Source: Lachnospiraceae bacterium
Lineage (GTDB): Bacteria; Bacillota; Clostridia; Lachnospirales; Anaerotignaceae
Length of the DNA stretch: 14,171 nucleotides
Direction of reading: 5' to 3'
NCBI GenBank assembly: GCA_028695945.1
Contig: JAQVIB010000022.1
Span: 1-14,171 of the forward strand
Under the pieces are notes generated by a model. That model did no database searches. It saw only the letters and a list, made by a program, of their open reading frames with translations, and was not told the origin of the DNA. Positions 5,843-14,171 of the stretch are shown in pieces (the first letter of the stretch is position 1; each line of letters opens with the position of its first letter). Position numbers and translations under genes: made by a program.

Positions 5843-7927
5843 TTGCAAGAAAAAGACCTTTCCTTTAAATCCATAAGCCAATATAACCTAGCCATATGCA
5901 ACTATGTGCAAATGCAGGCAGACTGCCTTTTGTCATCGCCGCAGTTAGCAAAAGATGCCGAAGATGAAAACCCAATTTCGGTTATGCCTAAATTTCTCAT
6001 TTCAAAAGAGCAAGTTGCAACCCTTGAGGAGCAGCTTTATTCCTTTGCTTTAAAAACCAATAAAGCTGCAAAATCCGGGATTTTCTTACCCCTTTATAAC
6101 TTAATTCATAATAGAAAATTGTCTAAGCTTCAAGTTCATCTAGTAATGGTGGCTTTTGCATGGGAATATAGCCCGTCTTTTTGCGATTCCTTACGCAAGC
6201 TTGTAAAAAATCCATCCCTCAGCTGTATGGAAATTAATACAGCTTTGCAGTTGTACCGCACCCATTCTTCTGTTACTATCAGCAGTTTGTTTGGTAAGAA
6301 CATGAAGGAATTTTTTTCTGTTTTCTTCAATTCAGTAAAAACACTTGACCGAAACACAGAAATAAAACTAAATCCAATGGCACTTTCCTACCTAATTGGT
6401 AAAGAATATGCCTTGCCTTATTTTATGTACTACAAAAAAAATGAAAAAAATCACCTTCCGCTTCACTCTTCTTTAAAAGAGGAAGGTGCTTCAATATACA
6501 AGAATACCTCTGTGGATACAGTAATTGTATTTACAGGAAAAAACGGAATAGGAAAAAAAAATTGTATTAAAGAAATGGCAAACCTTTTGGAAAAAGAGGT
6601 TCTTTTTGTTGACAGTAACAAATTTTTTTCCCTTCCAAAAAAGGAATTTGAGGAACACCAAAACACTATTTTTTCAGAGGCTTATTTGAAAGTTGCAGAT
6701 TTATGCTTTTTTAATTTTTCCATTTTGCCACCACAAGAACAGTGGCGTGAACCCATAATTCTTAACCTTATGAAACAACTTCAAGGCTACGGCATAAGAA
6801 CCCTTTTAACATCAGAAGAATTAGAGTACATAGGCATTATTAAAGATATTGATTATATTCAAATTAAAGTTCCAATGCCTACTGTAGATGAGCAAAATCG
6901 CCTTTGGGAAAACCACTTGAAAGGGTATTCACTATGTAATTCCTTTAATTTAAGTGAACTATCAGCCAAGTTTGAACTAACACCAAAGCAGATAAAAAAT
7001 GCCGCTTATGAGGCAAAAATCCTTAGTGAAGGGAAAATCATTTCCTCCTCTGTGCTTCAAAGTTGCTGTTATAATCAAACATTGGTTAATCTTTCAGAAA
7101 TTGCCCAACGAATAGAACCTGTGTTTACTTGGAATGATTTAGTTTTGCCTTCAAGCCTTAAAAAGGGTATTAAGCAAAGCTGTAACCATATTAAACTAAA
7201 AAATACAGTTTATAATGAATGGAATTTTTCACAACGATTTTCTTATGGAACAGGAGTAAATATTCTGTTTGCAGGTGCTCCTGGAACGGGAAAAACCATG
7301 GTTGCTCAGGTAATCGCAAATGAACTGGAAATGGAATTATACCGCATAGATTTATCTGCTGTTGTGTCTAAATTTATTGGTGAAACGGAAAAAAATCTGC
7401 AAAAGGTTTTTGATGAAGCAAAAAAAAGCAGTGTAATTCTTTTTTTCGATGAGATGGATTCTTTGTTTGGTAAGCGTTCGGAAACCCAAGACGCCCACGA
7501 CAAATATGCCAACATGGAAACCGCCTATCTTCTTCAAAAAATAGAAAATTACAATGGAATTGTACTTATGGCAACAAATTATTTAACCAATATAGATGAA
7601 GCCTTTATTAGAAGAATTCACTTTATTTTTTCTGTTCCATTTCCAACAGAAGAAAACCGCCTTTTGCTATGGACGCAATCTTTTCCAAAGGAGGCGGATA
7701 TGGGAAATGACATTGATTTTGGTTTTTTAGCCCATAAATTTGAAATTTCAGGGGCAATCATTAAAAACATTGCCCTTTCAGGGGCATTCATGGCGGCGGC
7801 AGATAACCTGCCAATTTCCATGAAACACCTTATAAAAGCCGCTTACTTAGAACTATCCAAACAGGGTAAAATTATGCTTAAAGAAGATTTTGGTCAATAC
7901 GCCTATATTTTAGAAGGAGTTATTTGA
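5843..7927 (+). CDS. eCIS AAA+ ATPase, first tandem copy (Afp15-like)
   Basis: An AAA+ ATPase of about 694 residues, starting at one of two adjacent TTG codons (5840 or 5843). The GAGGTG Shine-Dalgarno (5829-5834) gives 5- or 8-nt spacing, which favours 5843. Residue numbers below count from 5840. Residues 1-215 are helical with no motif I know. A first nucleotide-binding-like module begins with GKNGIGKK (233-240), a degenerate Walker A, and lacks a clear Walker B acid pair (CFFNFS at that place). The second module is complete: Walker A GAPGTGKT (479-486), Walker B VILFFDEMD (D537, E538), sensor 1 Asn580 in MATNY, and RR at 591-592 as arginine-finger candidates. The pore-loop region is KFIGETEKN. 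ATPases of this type are a hallmark of eCIS clusters; in Afp the ATPase is Afp15, needed for assembly or tube/sheath termination. It is translated just ahead of a paralogue. Confidence 0.9.
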   Translation: MQEKDLSFKSISQYNLAICNYVQMQADCLLSSPQLAKDAEDENPISVMPKFLISKEQVATLEEQLYSFALKTNKAAKSGIFLPLYNLIHNRKLSKLQVHLVMVAFAWEYSPSFCDSLRKLVKNPSLSCMEINTALQLYRTHSSVTISSLFGKNMKEFFSVFFNSVKTLDRNTEIKLNPMALSYLIGKEYALPYFMYYKKNEKNHLPLHSSLKEEGASIYKNTSVDTVIVFTGKNGIGKKNCIKEMANLLEKEVLFVDSNKFFSLPKKEFEEHQNTIFSEAYLKVADLCFFNFSILPPQEQWREPIILNLMKQLQGYGIRTLLTSEELEYIGIIKDIDYIQIKVPMPTVDEQNRLWENHLKGYSLCNSFNLSELSAKFELTPKQIKNAAYEAKILSEGKIISSSVLQSCCYNQTLVNLSEIAQRIEPVFTWNDLVLPSSLKKGIKQSCNHIKLKNTVYNEWNFSQRFSYGTGVNILFAGAPGTGKTMVAQVIANELEMELYRIDLSAVVSKFIGETEKNLQKVFDEAKKSSVILFFDEMDSLFGKRSETQDAHDKYANMETAYLLQKIENYNGIVLMATNYLTNIDEAFIRRIHFIFSVPFPTEENRLLLWTQSFPKEADMGNDIDFGFLAHKFEISGAIIKNIALSGAFMAAADNLPISMKHLIKAAYLELSKQGKIMLKEDFGQYAYILEGVI

Positions 7928-7928
7928 A

Positions 7929-10004
7929 ATGGAAAGCTTTATAGAAAAATTGAAAAATGAAGCCTTGTGGAAGGAAGAATATAAAGACTATGACCAATGT
8001 CTGGAGGACTGGGTGCATATATCTAATTTGCGGTTATTAAACTATATTGAAAAAGGGAAATATGAAAAAACTGTTGAAAAAGGAGAATATCTTGTTTCCA
8101 ATAAAACTAACATCACAAAAGGCTCAAATTTTTACCATATTGTAAAGTTAAAGCAATTGTTTTCCCTTTCTCACTTTCAAATGCATTGTATTTTACTTGC
8201 CTTGCTTTACCAGCTAAAGCCAAGTTCAGAAAAAATCTTTGCTTCCTGTGGAAGAGGTGCTATTCTTCCAAATTGCTACGGAGCATCAGTTTCTTTTTTT
8301 AAGGAAGAGGACTTAACCTATGAAGAAATTTACAGCCAATTTACCGAAGAATTTTGCCAAACTTTTTTTACTGTAGAAGAGTACAAAATTGATACCCTTT
8401 GGGACACGCCTTTGGTTTTAAATGAAGAAATAAAATGCTTTTTGCTTTCTTTTCCTTCAATCCATTTTGATACACCCTCATATTGCCGTCTGTATCCCAT
8501 GGAAAAGCTACCAGAGGAAGATATATGTAAAGAAGTGTACTTAAATCTTGAAAAAGTGTATAAAAAAGCCACGTTCCACACTTTAATAAACCTTTGCGGT
8601 AAAGAAAATAGTGGCAGGTTATTTCACCTTAGATGTGAAATGAAAAATTTGGGGAAAAATGTATTGCTGTTTTCTGCCTTGCAACTGTTAAACTCAAGCC
8701 AGCCTTTAAAAGCCTCACTATTCCAGTTGTATAGAACATCAATGCTGCAAAATGCTGTTCCTTGTCTTTGCCAAATTGAAGAATTGTTGCTGAAAAATTC
8801 GAAAAAAGGTGCATTGCTTTGTTCTCAGCTTTTTTCTTTTCTTACAAAGCACTTTCCTGTTGTTTTTGTTATTACAGAAAAAAAGCTTGCACAAAATGAA
8901 ATTCTGCCCAGTAACTTGGCTGTAGTGCATTATCAAATCCCTCAACCAGATGTTGAAGAACAGCTTTTATATTGGCATCATTTTACAAAGGAACACCCAT
9001 TTTTAGCAGAGGGTGATTTTCACCGCCTTACAAACCAGTTTAATTTTTCTGCCGGGGATATTAAAAAGGCTGTAAAAAAGGCTACCCTATTAGCTACCGC
9101 CAATAATCAGCCTATTTCTCCTTCAAACCTTTTAATTGAAGGCTGTAAAAGTAACTGCACTGCTTTAAAAAAGTTGGGAACAAATTGTGTTAGTTCGGCC
9201 TATGGTTGGGATGATATTATTCTTACAAAATTGCAAAAAAATGCCCTTCTTCACGCTTGCAACTATATAAAACTGAACCATATTGTTTACGAAAAATGGA
9301 ATTTTAAAGCTAAAATGCCCTATGGAAAAAATTTAAGTATCCTGCTAGAAGGCCCTCCTGGTACAGGAAAAACCATGGCGGCACAGGTGCTTGCTAAAGA
9401 TTTAGGCTTGGAAATGTATCAAATTGATATTTCTCAAACCGTTTCTAAATATATTGGTGAAACGGAGAAAAAACTTAACGAAATTTTCAATGAAGCTGAA
9501 AACTGCAATGCAATTTTGTTTATAGATGAAATGGACGCCTTCTTCGGAAAAAGAACAGAAATTAAGGATTCCCATGATAAATACGCAAATATGGAGACCT
9601 CTTTTCTGTTACAAAAAATTGAAACCTTTAAGGGTATTCTTATTCTTGCTACCAATTACCTTAACAACATTGACGAAGCTTTTATGCGAAGAATTAAGTT
9701 TATAATTTCATTTCCCATGCCCGATAGTAAAAATAGGCTGGCAATTTGGAAAAATATGTTTCCAAACACTGCTCCTTGCAGTAATGAAATTGATTTTTCT
9801 TTTTTGGCGGAAAATTTTGAACTTTCTGGTGGCAACATAAAAAATATTGTTCTTAAATCTGCTTTCCTTGCGGCATCACAAAAAAAGGAAATACGAATGG
9901 AGCATATTCTAATTGGGTTAAAAGATGAGATGTCCAAATTGGGTAAGGTGCTTTTGGCTTCCGATTTTAAAGAATATGCCTATTTGCTTCAACGTGAAAT
10001 GTAA
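7929..10004 (+). CDS. eCIS AAA+ ATPase, second tandem copy
   Basis: This 691-residue paralogue of the preceding ATPase starts at ATG 7929, one base after its stop. AAGGAG (7914-7919) lies inside the end of the upstream gene, so translation is probably coupled. The first module is even more decayed: GKENSGRL (224-231) stands where Walker A should be, with CLCQIEEL in the Walker B area. The second module is intact, with GPPGTGKT (475-482), AILFIDEMD (D533, E534), LATNY sensor Asn576 and RR at 587-588. KYIGETEKK, FGKRTEIKDSHDKYANMET and FELSGGNIKNIVL match the first copy closely, while the N-terminal 210 residues have diverged. Similar architecture with divergent N-termini suggests the two form a mixed ring or contact different partners. 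It is the last gene of the arm and ends 16 nt before a hairpin. Confidence 0.9.
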   Translation: MESFIEKLKNEALWKEEYKDYDQCLEDWVHISNLRLLNYIEKGKYEKTVEKGEYLVSNKTNITKGSNFYHIVKLKQLFSLSHFQMHCILLALLYQLKPSSEKIFASCGRGAILPNCYGASVSFFKEEDLTYEEIYSQFTEEFCQTFFTVEEYKIDTLWDTPLVLNEEIKCFLLSFPSIHFDTPSYCRLYPMEKLPEEDICKEVYLNLEKVYKKATFHTLINLCGKENSGRLFHLRCEMKNLGKNVLLFSALQLLNSSQPLKASLFQLYRTSMLQNAVPCLCQIEELLLKNSKKGALLCSQLFSFLTKHFPVVFVITEKKLAQNEILPSNLAVVHYQIPQPDVEEQLLYWHHFTKEHPFLAEGDFHRLTNQFNFSAGDIKKAVKKATLLATANNQPISPSNLLIEGCKSNCTALKKLGTNCVSSAYGWDDIILTKLQKNALLHACNYIKLNHIVYEKWNFKAKMPYGKNLSILLEGPPGTGKTMAAQVLAKDLGLEMYQIDISQTVSKYIGETEKKLNEIFNEAENCNAILFIDEMDAFFGKRTEIKDSHDKYANMETSFLLQKIETFKGILILATNYLNNIDEAFMRRIKFIISFPMPDSKNRLAIWKNMFPNTAPCSNEIDFSFLAENFELSGGNIKNIVLKSAFLAASQKKEIRMEHILIGLKDEMSKLGKVLLASDFKEYAYLLQREM

Positions 10005-10020
10005 AAACCAATATTAAAAA

Positions 10021-10057
10021 TGGGGTTAGCCACAATTTACAAGTTGGCTGAACCCCA
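10021..10057. terminator. Hairpin terminator between convergent genes
   Basis: TGGGGTTAGCCA (10021-10032) pairs with TGGCTGAACCCCA (10045-10057), giving about 12 bp with one bulged G and a 12-nt loop. It lies between the end of the second ATPase (10004) and the end of the leftward Spo0A-C-like gene (10069). Rightward transcripts meet only a weak T-rich stretch. Leftward transcripts run into TTTTTAATATTGGTTTTT, so it may serve both directions, better leftward. Confidence 0.65.
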
Positions 10058-10068
10058 TTATATATAGT

Positions 10069-10290
10069 TTAACTCTGATTTTTAAGTTCTTGAATAATTA
10101 ACGCTATAAACTCGTCTGGCGATGGTACATTCTCGTTATTATGTGTATTTTCCTCTCCAGTATTGCCATGTAAATCTATAACGTTGTTCTTATGTGCGTG
10201 GTTTATTGCCTCCTGCATGTCTCTTTCAACCTCTTCAACTGTTACACCATGTTCCTTTGCAATTCTAGCATAAATATTCTTCATTCTCAT
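10069..10290 (-). CDS. Small protein resembling the Spo0A C-terminal DNA-binding domain
   Basis: This 73-residue protein starts at ATG 10290-10288, just after a GGGGTGGGG purine run; an upstream in-frame extension to 10335 has no better site. MKNIYARIAKEHGVTVEEVERDMQEAINHA resembles the helix-turn-helix part of the Spo0A effector domain ('..IAKeh..t...VEr.mR.AI'). The tail ends NVPSPDEFIALIIQELKNQ. Small stand-alone proteins of this type, with a 'P.PeE.i...' end, are common in Clostridia and annotated as Spo0A C-terminal-domain proteins. Its role is unknown; DNA binding at Spo0A-like sites is only a guess. It has its own promoter and is convergent with the ATPase genes, so it is not part of the eCIS operon, though it could regulate neighbours. 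Confidence 0.65.
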   Translation of the reverse strand: MRMKNIYARIAKEHGVTVEEVERDMQEAINHAHKNNVIDLHGNTGEENTHNNENVPSPDEFIALIIQELKNQS

Positions 10291-10358
10291 GGTAACCCCA
10301 CCCCTTTTGTAATAGTAGACGGTTAGTATTATCATCTGAATATTTATTATGTGCTTTT

Positions 10359-10387
10359 ATTATATACCATATGAATACATTTGTCAG
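10359..10387 (-). promoter_or_regulatory. Sigma-A-type promoter for the Spo0A-C-like gene
   Basis: On the minus strand CTGACA (10387-10382, five of six consensus bases) is followed after exactly 17 bp by a perfect TATAAT (10364-10359). Transcription would start near 10352 and give a leader of about 60 nt before the ATG at 10290. It is the best promoter in the window. Confidence 0.8.
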
Positions 10388-10462
10388 TGATTTAATCACA
10401 TTATTAACACAATATAATAATTATTCCGAATTTCTATTTGCCTTAACTTCATAAGAACACAA

Positions 10463-10502
10463 ATAAACCCTATTGTCGACAATTACTAACAATAGGGTTT
10501 AT
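10463..10502 (-). terminator. Terminator hairpin of the SLH surface-protein gene
   Basis: ATAAACCCTATTGT (10463-10476) and ACAATAGGGTTTAT (10489-10502) form a perfect 14-bp stem with a 12-nt loop. It begins 22 nt after the stop of the leftward surface-protein gene. The leftward transcript continues TTTGTG after the stem, so the U-tract is short, but placement and stem quality support termination. Confidence 0.75.
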
Positions 10503-10523
10503 CTCATTTTTACTTTTTAATTC

Positions 10524-13500
10524 TTACTTTGCAACTTCTTCACAGTAACGCATTAAAATTGATGCTGCCTGTCCACGGGTTGCACTTCCTTGTGGGTCAA
10601 GCTGGCTATTTCCTGTACCAGAAATTAAGCCTGCATTTACTGCCCATGCAGTAGATTCTGTTGCCCAACTGGAAAGTTTGCTGTAATCGGAAAATTCACG
10701 AACTGCCATTCCACCTTGGGTTGTGTCGTAGCCTTTAAATTTAGAATATCTGTATAAAATTGAAGCCAACTGCTCTCTGGTAATAACATCGTTTGGTGCA
10801 AAAATACCGTTTCCGTAACCGCCAACAATATTATTTTCTGCCGCCCATGCTACTGCCTCTGCATAATATTCGCCGTCAGCAACGTCTGTAAAGCTAGACT
10901 TTGTTGTAGCCTTTGGCTGTCCTTCAAGTCTCCAAAGAATTGTAACAATCATTCCTCTAGTTGTACTAAGGTTTGGTGCAAATTCTTGTTCACTAGTTCC
11001 AGACATTAAACCATTTTCAGTAACATAGTCGACTGCTTTTTTAAACCAATCCCCGTCTTTTACATCACCGAAAGAAGTCTTTTTGCTGTTTTCGTCTTTC
11101 TTTTCTTTCTTAACTTCTTCCGTTGTTTCAACAAAGCTTGCAGTAACTGTGTGTGCTTTAGTAACGTCCTCAAAGGTATATTTCTCAACCTTGCCAACGC
11201 TTACACCATCAACTAATACGTCTTTCACTTCATAGCCTTTGTTTGGTGTTATTGTAAAGGTTTTGTCATTATTTTTTGAAACAGAAACGTCGCCGTCTGG
11301 GCTGATAGTTCCGCCTTTTTCTGCCTTAACGGTAATTGTATAGTTTGTAGTGCTGGCACTTCCACCACCACCACCACTGGTGCTGTCGTCACTGCTTTTA
11401 CTTTTTGTAAATACAAAGGTCACCTTATCTTTAACTGCACCAGTTAAAGCAAAAGGTTCACAGTTTTCATCTACACCTAAAGTATCACTTGTACGAACAA
11501 GACCCCAATATGTGCCATATTGACCCTGTACTGAAGCAATCTGTGTTCCACTTGGTACACCTGGAAGAGAAACCATGTCACTTTCTGCCTTGGTGTTTGT
11601 TGTATCCACCACGCAGAATGGTGCAATCGAGCCATTTGTAATCAGTTTGCTTGTTTTATCAACCGTCAGCTTTCCGTTCTGAATATAAACACCGTAATCA
11701 CACCCTACGTCAAGGGTAGAGCCACCAGTTACTGTTACACCGCCGCTCAATGCCTCAACGCCAATTCCATCAGAATGCACTGTCATATGTGCACCATTTA
11801 ATACCTGTACAGTATCCGCCACAGCTCCCAACGAACCTGCAACAGAAAGGGAAGCATTTTCTCCATCTACAATCAGTGCTCCGTTGTGATTCATTAAATC
11901 AAAAAGACTAATATTTGCTCCAACTGTTACCGTTGCTCCATCTTCAATGGTTAAACTTCCTCCGTTTGCTGAACCGCTGCCAATACCACCATTCATTGTA
12001 ATTGTTCCGCTTCCGCCAATCGTAAGGTTTGAAGCTTCAACGCCACCAAAACGAATTCCACCTTCTACAACGGTATTTCCGCCCAAAACCATAGTAACAG
12101 GAACGCCTGAAGGTAAGATAATATTGCTATTTGTTACAACAAGATTATCCAATTCTAAGGTAAAGCCGTCTGCCGTGTTTCCCGTCCATGTGTATCCATC
12201 TCCATTGGTTTCATGTGTATCCAAAACAAGAGCAGGCACAGCATTAATTGGTTCTCCGCTGTTGGTGTAGTACTTTGTGGTAGTTCCTCCCATAAACACT
12301 TCAACCATGCCCGTACCCGTAGGTTTTAAAATTGACAACGCCGCTTTTACATCGTCTTGTGTACTTCCATCTAGTAAAGCAATTGTGCCGTTATTTACAA
12401 GATAGCCGTTGTTGGTAACATAATCGCTAACCCTTAAGCCTGCCATTAATATACTCATATTTAACTCTGCACCCTTTGGAATGGTAAGGGTGCTTCCAGA
12501 AGGAATGTTCAGTTTACATGGAAATTGCCCAATTACATTCCCTAATGAAAGGCATACTCCTCCTCTTTCATTTCCATTATTGTCATAATACACCATTGGG
12601 GCACTTCCATAAGGTTTGAAGGTAGTAGTACCATTAGCTTCAACGGTAGCTACCAAAGCATTTAATGTACCTCCTGTTTTTGTAATATCGCCGTATACAA
12701 TCAAACCAGTATTAACAGCTGCACCGCAGGTTACAGTTCCGCCTGTCATTTCAAAATTCCCAATGCAGTAAATTTTCGCAAAAGCTTCATAACTTACATT
12801 GTTTCCTGGTGTAAAAATTGTGCCTCCTTCTACAAGGGCATTTCCTAAAATCCTTAACCCTAAAGAAGCCTCTAAGCTTCCACCTGTCATTTTAAAATCC
12901 ACTGTGTCAATACCAAAACAATTGTCATCTGCATTCCCACTTTTAAGTGTTCCGCTTTCCATAACAAATGTACCGTCTGTGGAAATAGAATAGTTTTTAG
13001 TATTAGCAGTAATGGTAGCCAAACTTCCGTTGCCAGAAACCGTAAGGCTGTAATTTTGTGGCATAACCACACTCATATCATTTCCTGTTACCATAGGCTG
13101 ACCCTGTTGAATTGCAGGGGCAAAGTTTTTATCCGTGCTCATGTTGGTTAACGCATTTTCACCTTCCAGAACCAATTTAATATTGCTTGCTGGCAAGGTA
13201 ATGATAGGTTTTGCCTGTTCAGCCGTAATTTGTGCATTATGCATAGTTAAAGTTCCGTTGCTTGGTGAAAAAATCATATAACCATTGTATGCTTTATAGT
13301 AAGTGTCTGCTGTCGGGGTATCTACGGTTAAATCCACCCCTCCGTTGCTTACATTCCCACCAAATGGATAAATATCATCGTCTACAACTATAATCTCTTT
13401 GTTGCCAATCTTAATTGTGCCGTTGCCAGTAATCCCAAGTGCTTTAATTTCTGCACCTGTTGTTACCGCTGGAAATTCAATTGTGCCGTTGTTTACAATA

Positions 13501-14171
13501 GTGCCGTTGTTGATAATCTTTGGTACGCCCGCTATAGATTCATCATCGCCCACCATAAGGGTTACACCCTCATTAATGGTAAGGGTTGCACCATTCATTA
13601 TGGTAAGCCCTTTCTCTTCAGTTACATCCATAATAATGTTGTCATAATTTAACACTACATTGCCGTATACAGTATTTATATTGTTGCTTCTATGGTCACC
13701 CCTATCTTCAGTTATCCAAGAACCTGTAATAGTGCCTGCGGTATAATTAAATTTATTATCTAAAGACATTCTTTCGGCATTCACTGTTCCTTGTGTATCT
13801 ATAGTAATTTCATTTGCTCTTATATAATTAGCATTAACTTTGGCATTGCCATTGCCATAAATAAATATCTTTCCTGCCTTAATTCCGTTCCATGCACCAG
13901 TTGAGTTTACGTTTGCATCCTCTGTTAAGGTAAGCTTTCCACTTCCATTATCTATGCCTGTGTTTTGACCTTGGATATTTAACGTACCGCTGCCCTGTAC
14001 TGAAATATCTCCAAATGGGTTGTAAATTCCACGATCACCAGTGGAAACAAGGTTGTTTTCTCCCACCGCTTCAATGGTAATATTACTATCAGGCAAAAAT
14101 AGTGCATTGCTTCCGGTTTCAATGGAAGCAGTTTGCAGTGTTACTGTTCCGCTGGAAGGCTGCCACAATAT
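10524..14171 (-). CDS. Large SLH-anchored beta-helical surface protein, N-terminus beyond window
   Basis: At least 1215 residues are visible and the frame is open to position 14171, so the start and any signal peptide are outside. From 14171 to about 11450 the protein is Gly/Asn/Thr-rich with short repeating strands such as NGTIVNNGTIEF, GNGTIKIGNK, SNLTIGGSGTITMNGG and LTIEDGATVTVGAN, as expected for a right-handed beta-helix. A GGGGG Ser-rich linker lies near 11370. Next comes an InlB B-repeat-like (bacterial repeat) domain (about 11350-11125; YTITVKAEKGGTISPDG then VTASF) and a charged Lys/Glu linker. Three SLH domains follow, starting near 11072 (FGDVKDGDWF), 10892 (FTDVADGEYY) and 10692 (FSDYSKLSSW), each with a TRG/TRE-type motif. 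SLH domains bind pyruvylated secondary cell-wall polymers. It is likely a cell-wall-anchored surface protein or adhesin. It is separated from the eCIS by two hairpins, and no functional link is shown. Confidence 0.95.
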   Translation of the reverse strand: MLWQPSSGTVTLQTASIETGSNALFLPDSNITIEAVGENNLVSTGDRGIYNPFGDISVQGSGTLNIQGQNTGIDNGSGKLTLTEDANVNSTGAWNGIKAGKIFIYGNGNAKVNANYIRANEITIDTQGTVNAERMSLDNKFNYTAGTITGSWITEDRGDHRSNNINTVYGNVVLNYDNIIMDVTEEKGLTIMNGATLTINEGVTLMVGDDESIAGVPKIINNGTIVNNGTIEFPAVTTGAEIKALGITGNGTIKIGNKEIIVVDDDIYPFGGNVSNGGVDLTVDTPTADTYYKAYNGYMIFSPSNGTLTMHNAQITAEQAKPIITLPASNIKLVLEGENALTNMSTDKNFAPAIQQGQPMVTGNDMSVVMPQNYSLTVSGNGSLATITANTKNYSISTDGTFVMESGTLKSGNADDNCFGIDTVDFKMTGGSLEASLGLRILGNALVEGGTIFTPGNNVSYEAFAKIYCIGNFEMTGGTVTCGAAVNTGLIVYGDITKTGGTLNALVATVEANGTTTFKPYGSAPMVYYDNNGNERGGVCLSLGNVIGQFPCKLNIPSGSTLTIPKGAELNMSILMAGLRVSDYVTNNGYLVNNGTIALLDGSTQDDVKAALSILKPTGTGMVEVFMGGTTTKYYTNSGEPINAVPALVLDTHETNGDGYTWTGNTADGFTLELDNLVVTNSNIILPSGVPVTMVLGGNTVVEGGIRFGGVEASNLTIGGSGTITMNGGIGSGSANGGSLTIEDGATVTVGANISLFDLMNHNGALIVDGENASLSVAGSLGAVADTVQVLNGAHMTVHSDGIGVEALSGGVTVTGGSTLDVGCDYGVYIQNGKLTVDKTSKLITNGSIAPFCVVDTTNTKAESDMVSLPGVPSGTQIASVQGQYGTYWGLVRTSDTLGVDENCEPFALTGAVKDKVTFVFTKSKSSDDSTSGGGGGSASTTNYTITVKAEKGGTISPDGDVSVSKNNDKTFTITPNKGYEVKDVLVDGVSVGKVEKYTFEDVTKAHTVTASFVETTEEVKKEKKDENSKKTSFGDVKDGDWFKKAVDYVTENGLMSGTSEQEFAPNLSTTRGMIVTILWRLEGQPKATTKSSFTDVADGEYYAEAVAWAAENNIVGGYGNGIFAPNDVITREQLASILYRYSKFKGYDTTQGGMAVREFSDYSKLSSWATESTAWAVNAGLISGTGNSQLDPQGSATRGQAASILMRYCEEVAK

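Noticed and set aside
1..10004. Prophage or R-type tailocin (diffocin-like)
   Set aside because: No capsid, terminase, integrase, holin or endolysin genes are visible, and the linked AAA+ ATPases are typical of eCIS clusters; the left flank is unseen, so this is provisional.
11947..12270. 107-codon rightward frame opposite the SLH protein
   Set aside because: The Pro/Val-rich translation is a shadow of Gly/Asn/Thr repeats on the other strand; no start signal is visible.
12799..13647. Other rightward open frames in the surface-protein gene
   Set aside because: They are also shadows of the repetitive beta-helix coding sequence and lack ribosome binding sites.
1..14171. CRISPR arrays, tRNA or rRNA genes, insertion sequences
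   Set aside because: I scanned for regularly spaced repeats, cloverleaf-like segments and transposase motifs and found none.

Overview
The window looks like a low-GC, spore-forming, Gram-positive anaerobe (Clostridia, possibly Lachnospirales-like). The clues are AT-rich intergenic DNA, strong AGGAGG-type ribosome binding sites, a small protein resembling the DNA-binding domain of Spo0A, and a giant surface protein ending in three SLH domains. Taxonomy is inferred from these features only.

Positions 1-10004 are part of an extracellular contractile injection system (eCIS, Afp/PVC-like). Two divergent gene arms are separated by an AT-rich gap (3387-3797). The leftward arm is structural: tail sheath (3386-1659), inner tube (1638-1195), a small tail-assembly protein with a CxxC motif (1100-732), a 65-codon reading frame that lacks a start codon and appears to be reached by -1 frameshifting (741-544), and a second tube-like protein that runs off the window (525-1). 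This order matches the first half of eCIS operons. The rest of the baseplate would lie to the left, outside the window.

The rightward arm holds a 475-residue protein of unknown function with a long acidic, probably disordered N-terminus and a helical, hydrophobic body (3798-5225). It is followed by a protein resembling the YbjN/type III secretion chaperone fold (5247-5771), a bulged hairpin with a U-tract, and two tandem paralogous AAA+ ATPases (about 5843-10004). Each ATPase has a degenerate first nucleotide-binding module and an intact second one. A cargo-plus-chaperone reading of the first two genes is attractive, but a tape-measure role for the first is also possible. The ATPases argue for an eCIS rather than an R-type tailocin.

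A bidirectional-looking hairpin (10021-10057) closes the system. Beyond it, leftward, are a Spo0A-C-like small protein (10290-10069) with a clear sigma-A-type promoter, and a >1215-residue beta-helical SLH surface protein (14171-10524, 5' end missing) with its own terminator hairpin.

The strongest new-looking signals are regulatory. They are a U UUU UUG slippery site joining the tail-assembly gene to a start-less downstream frame (like lambda G/GT in phage tails), and an RNA hairpin between the Shine-Dalgarno sequence and the start codon of the sheath gene that would bring the two to working distance.
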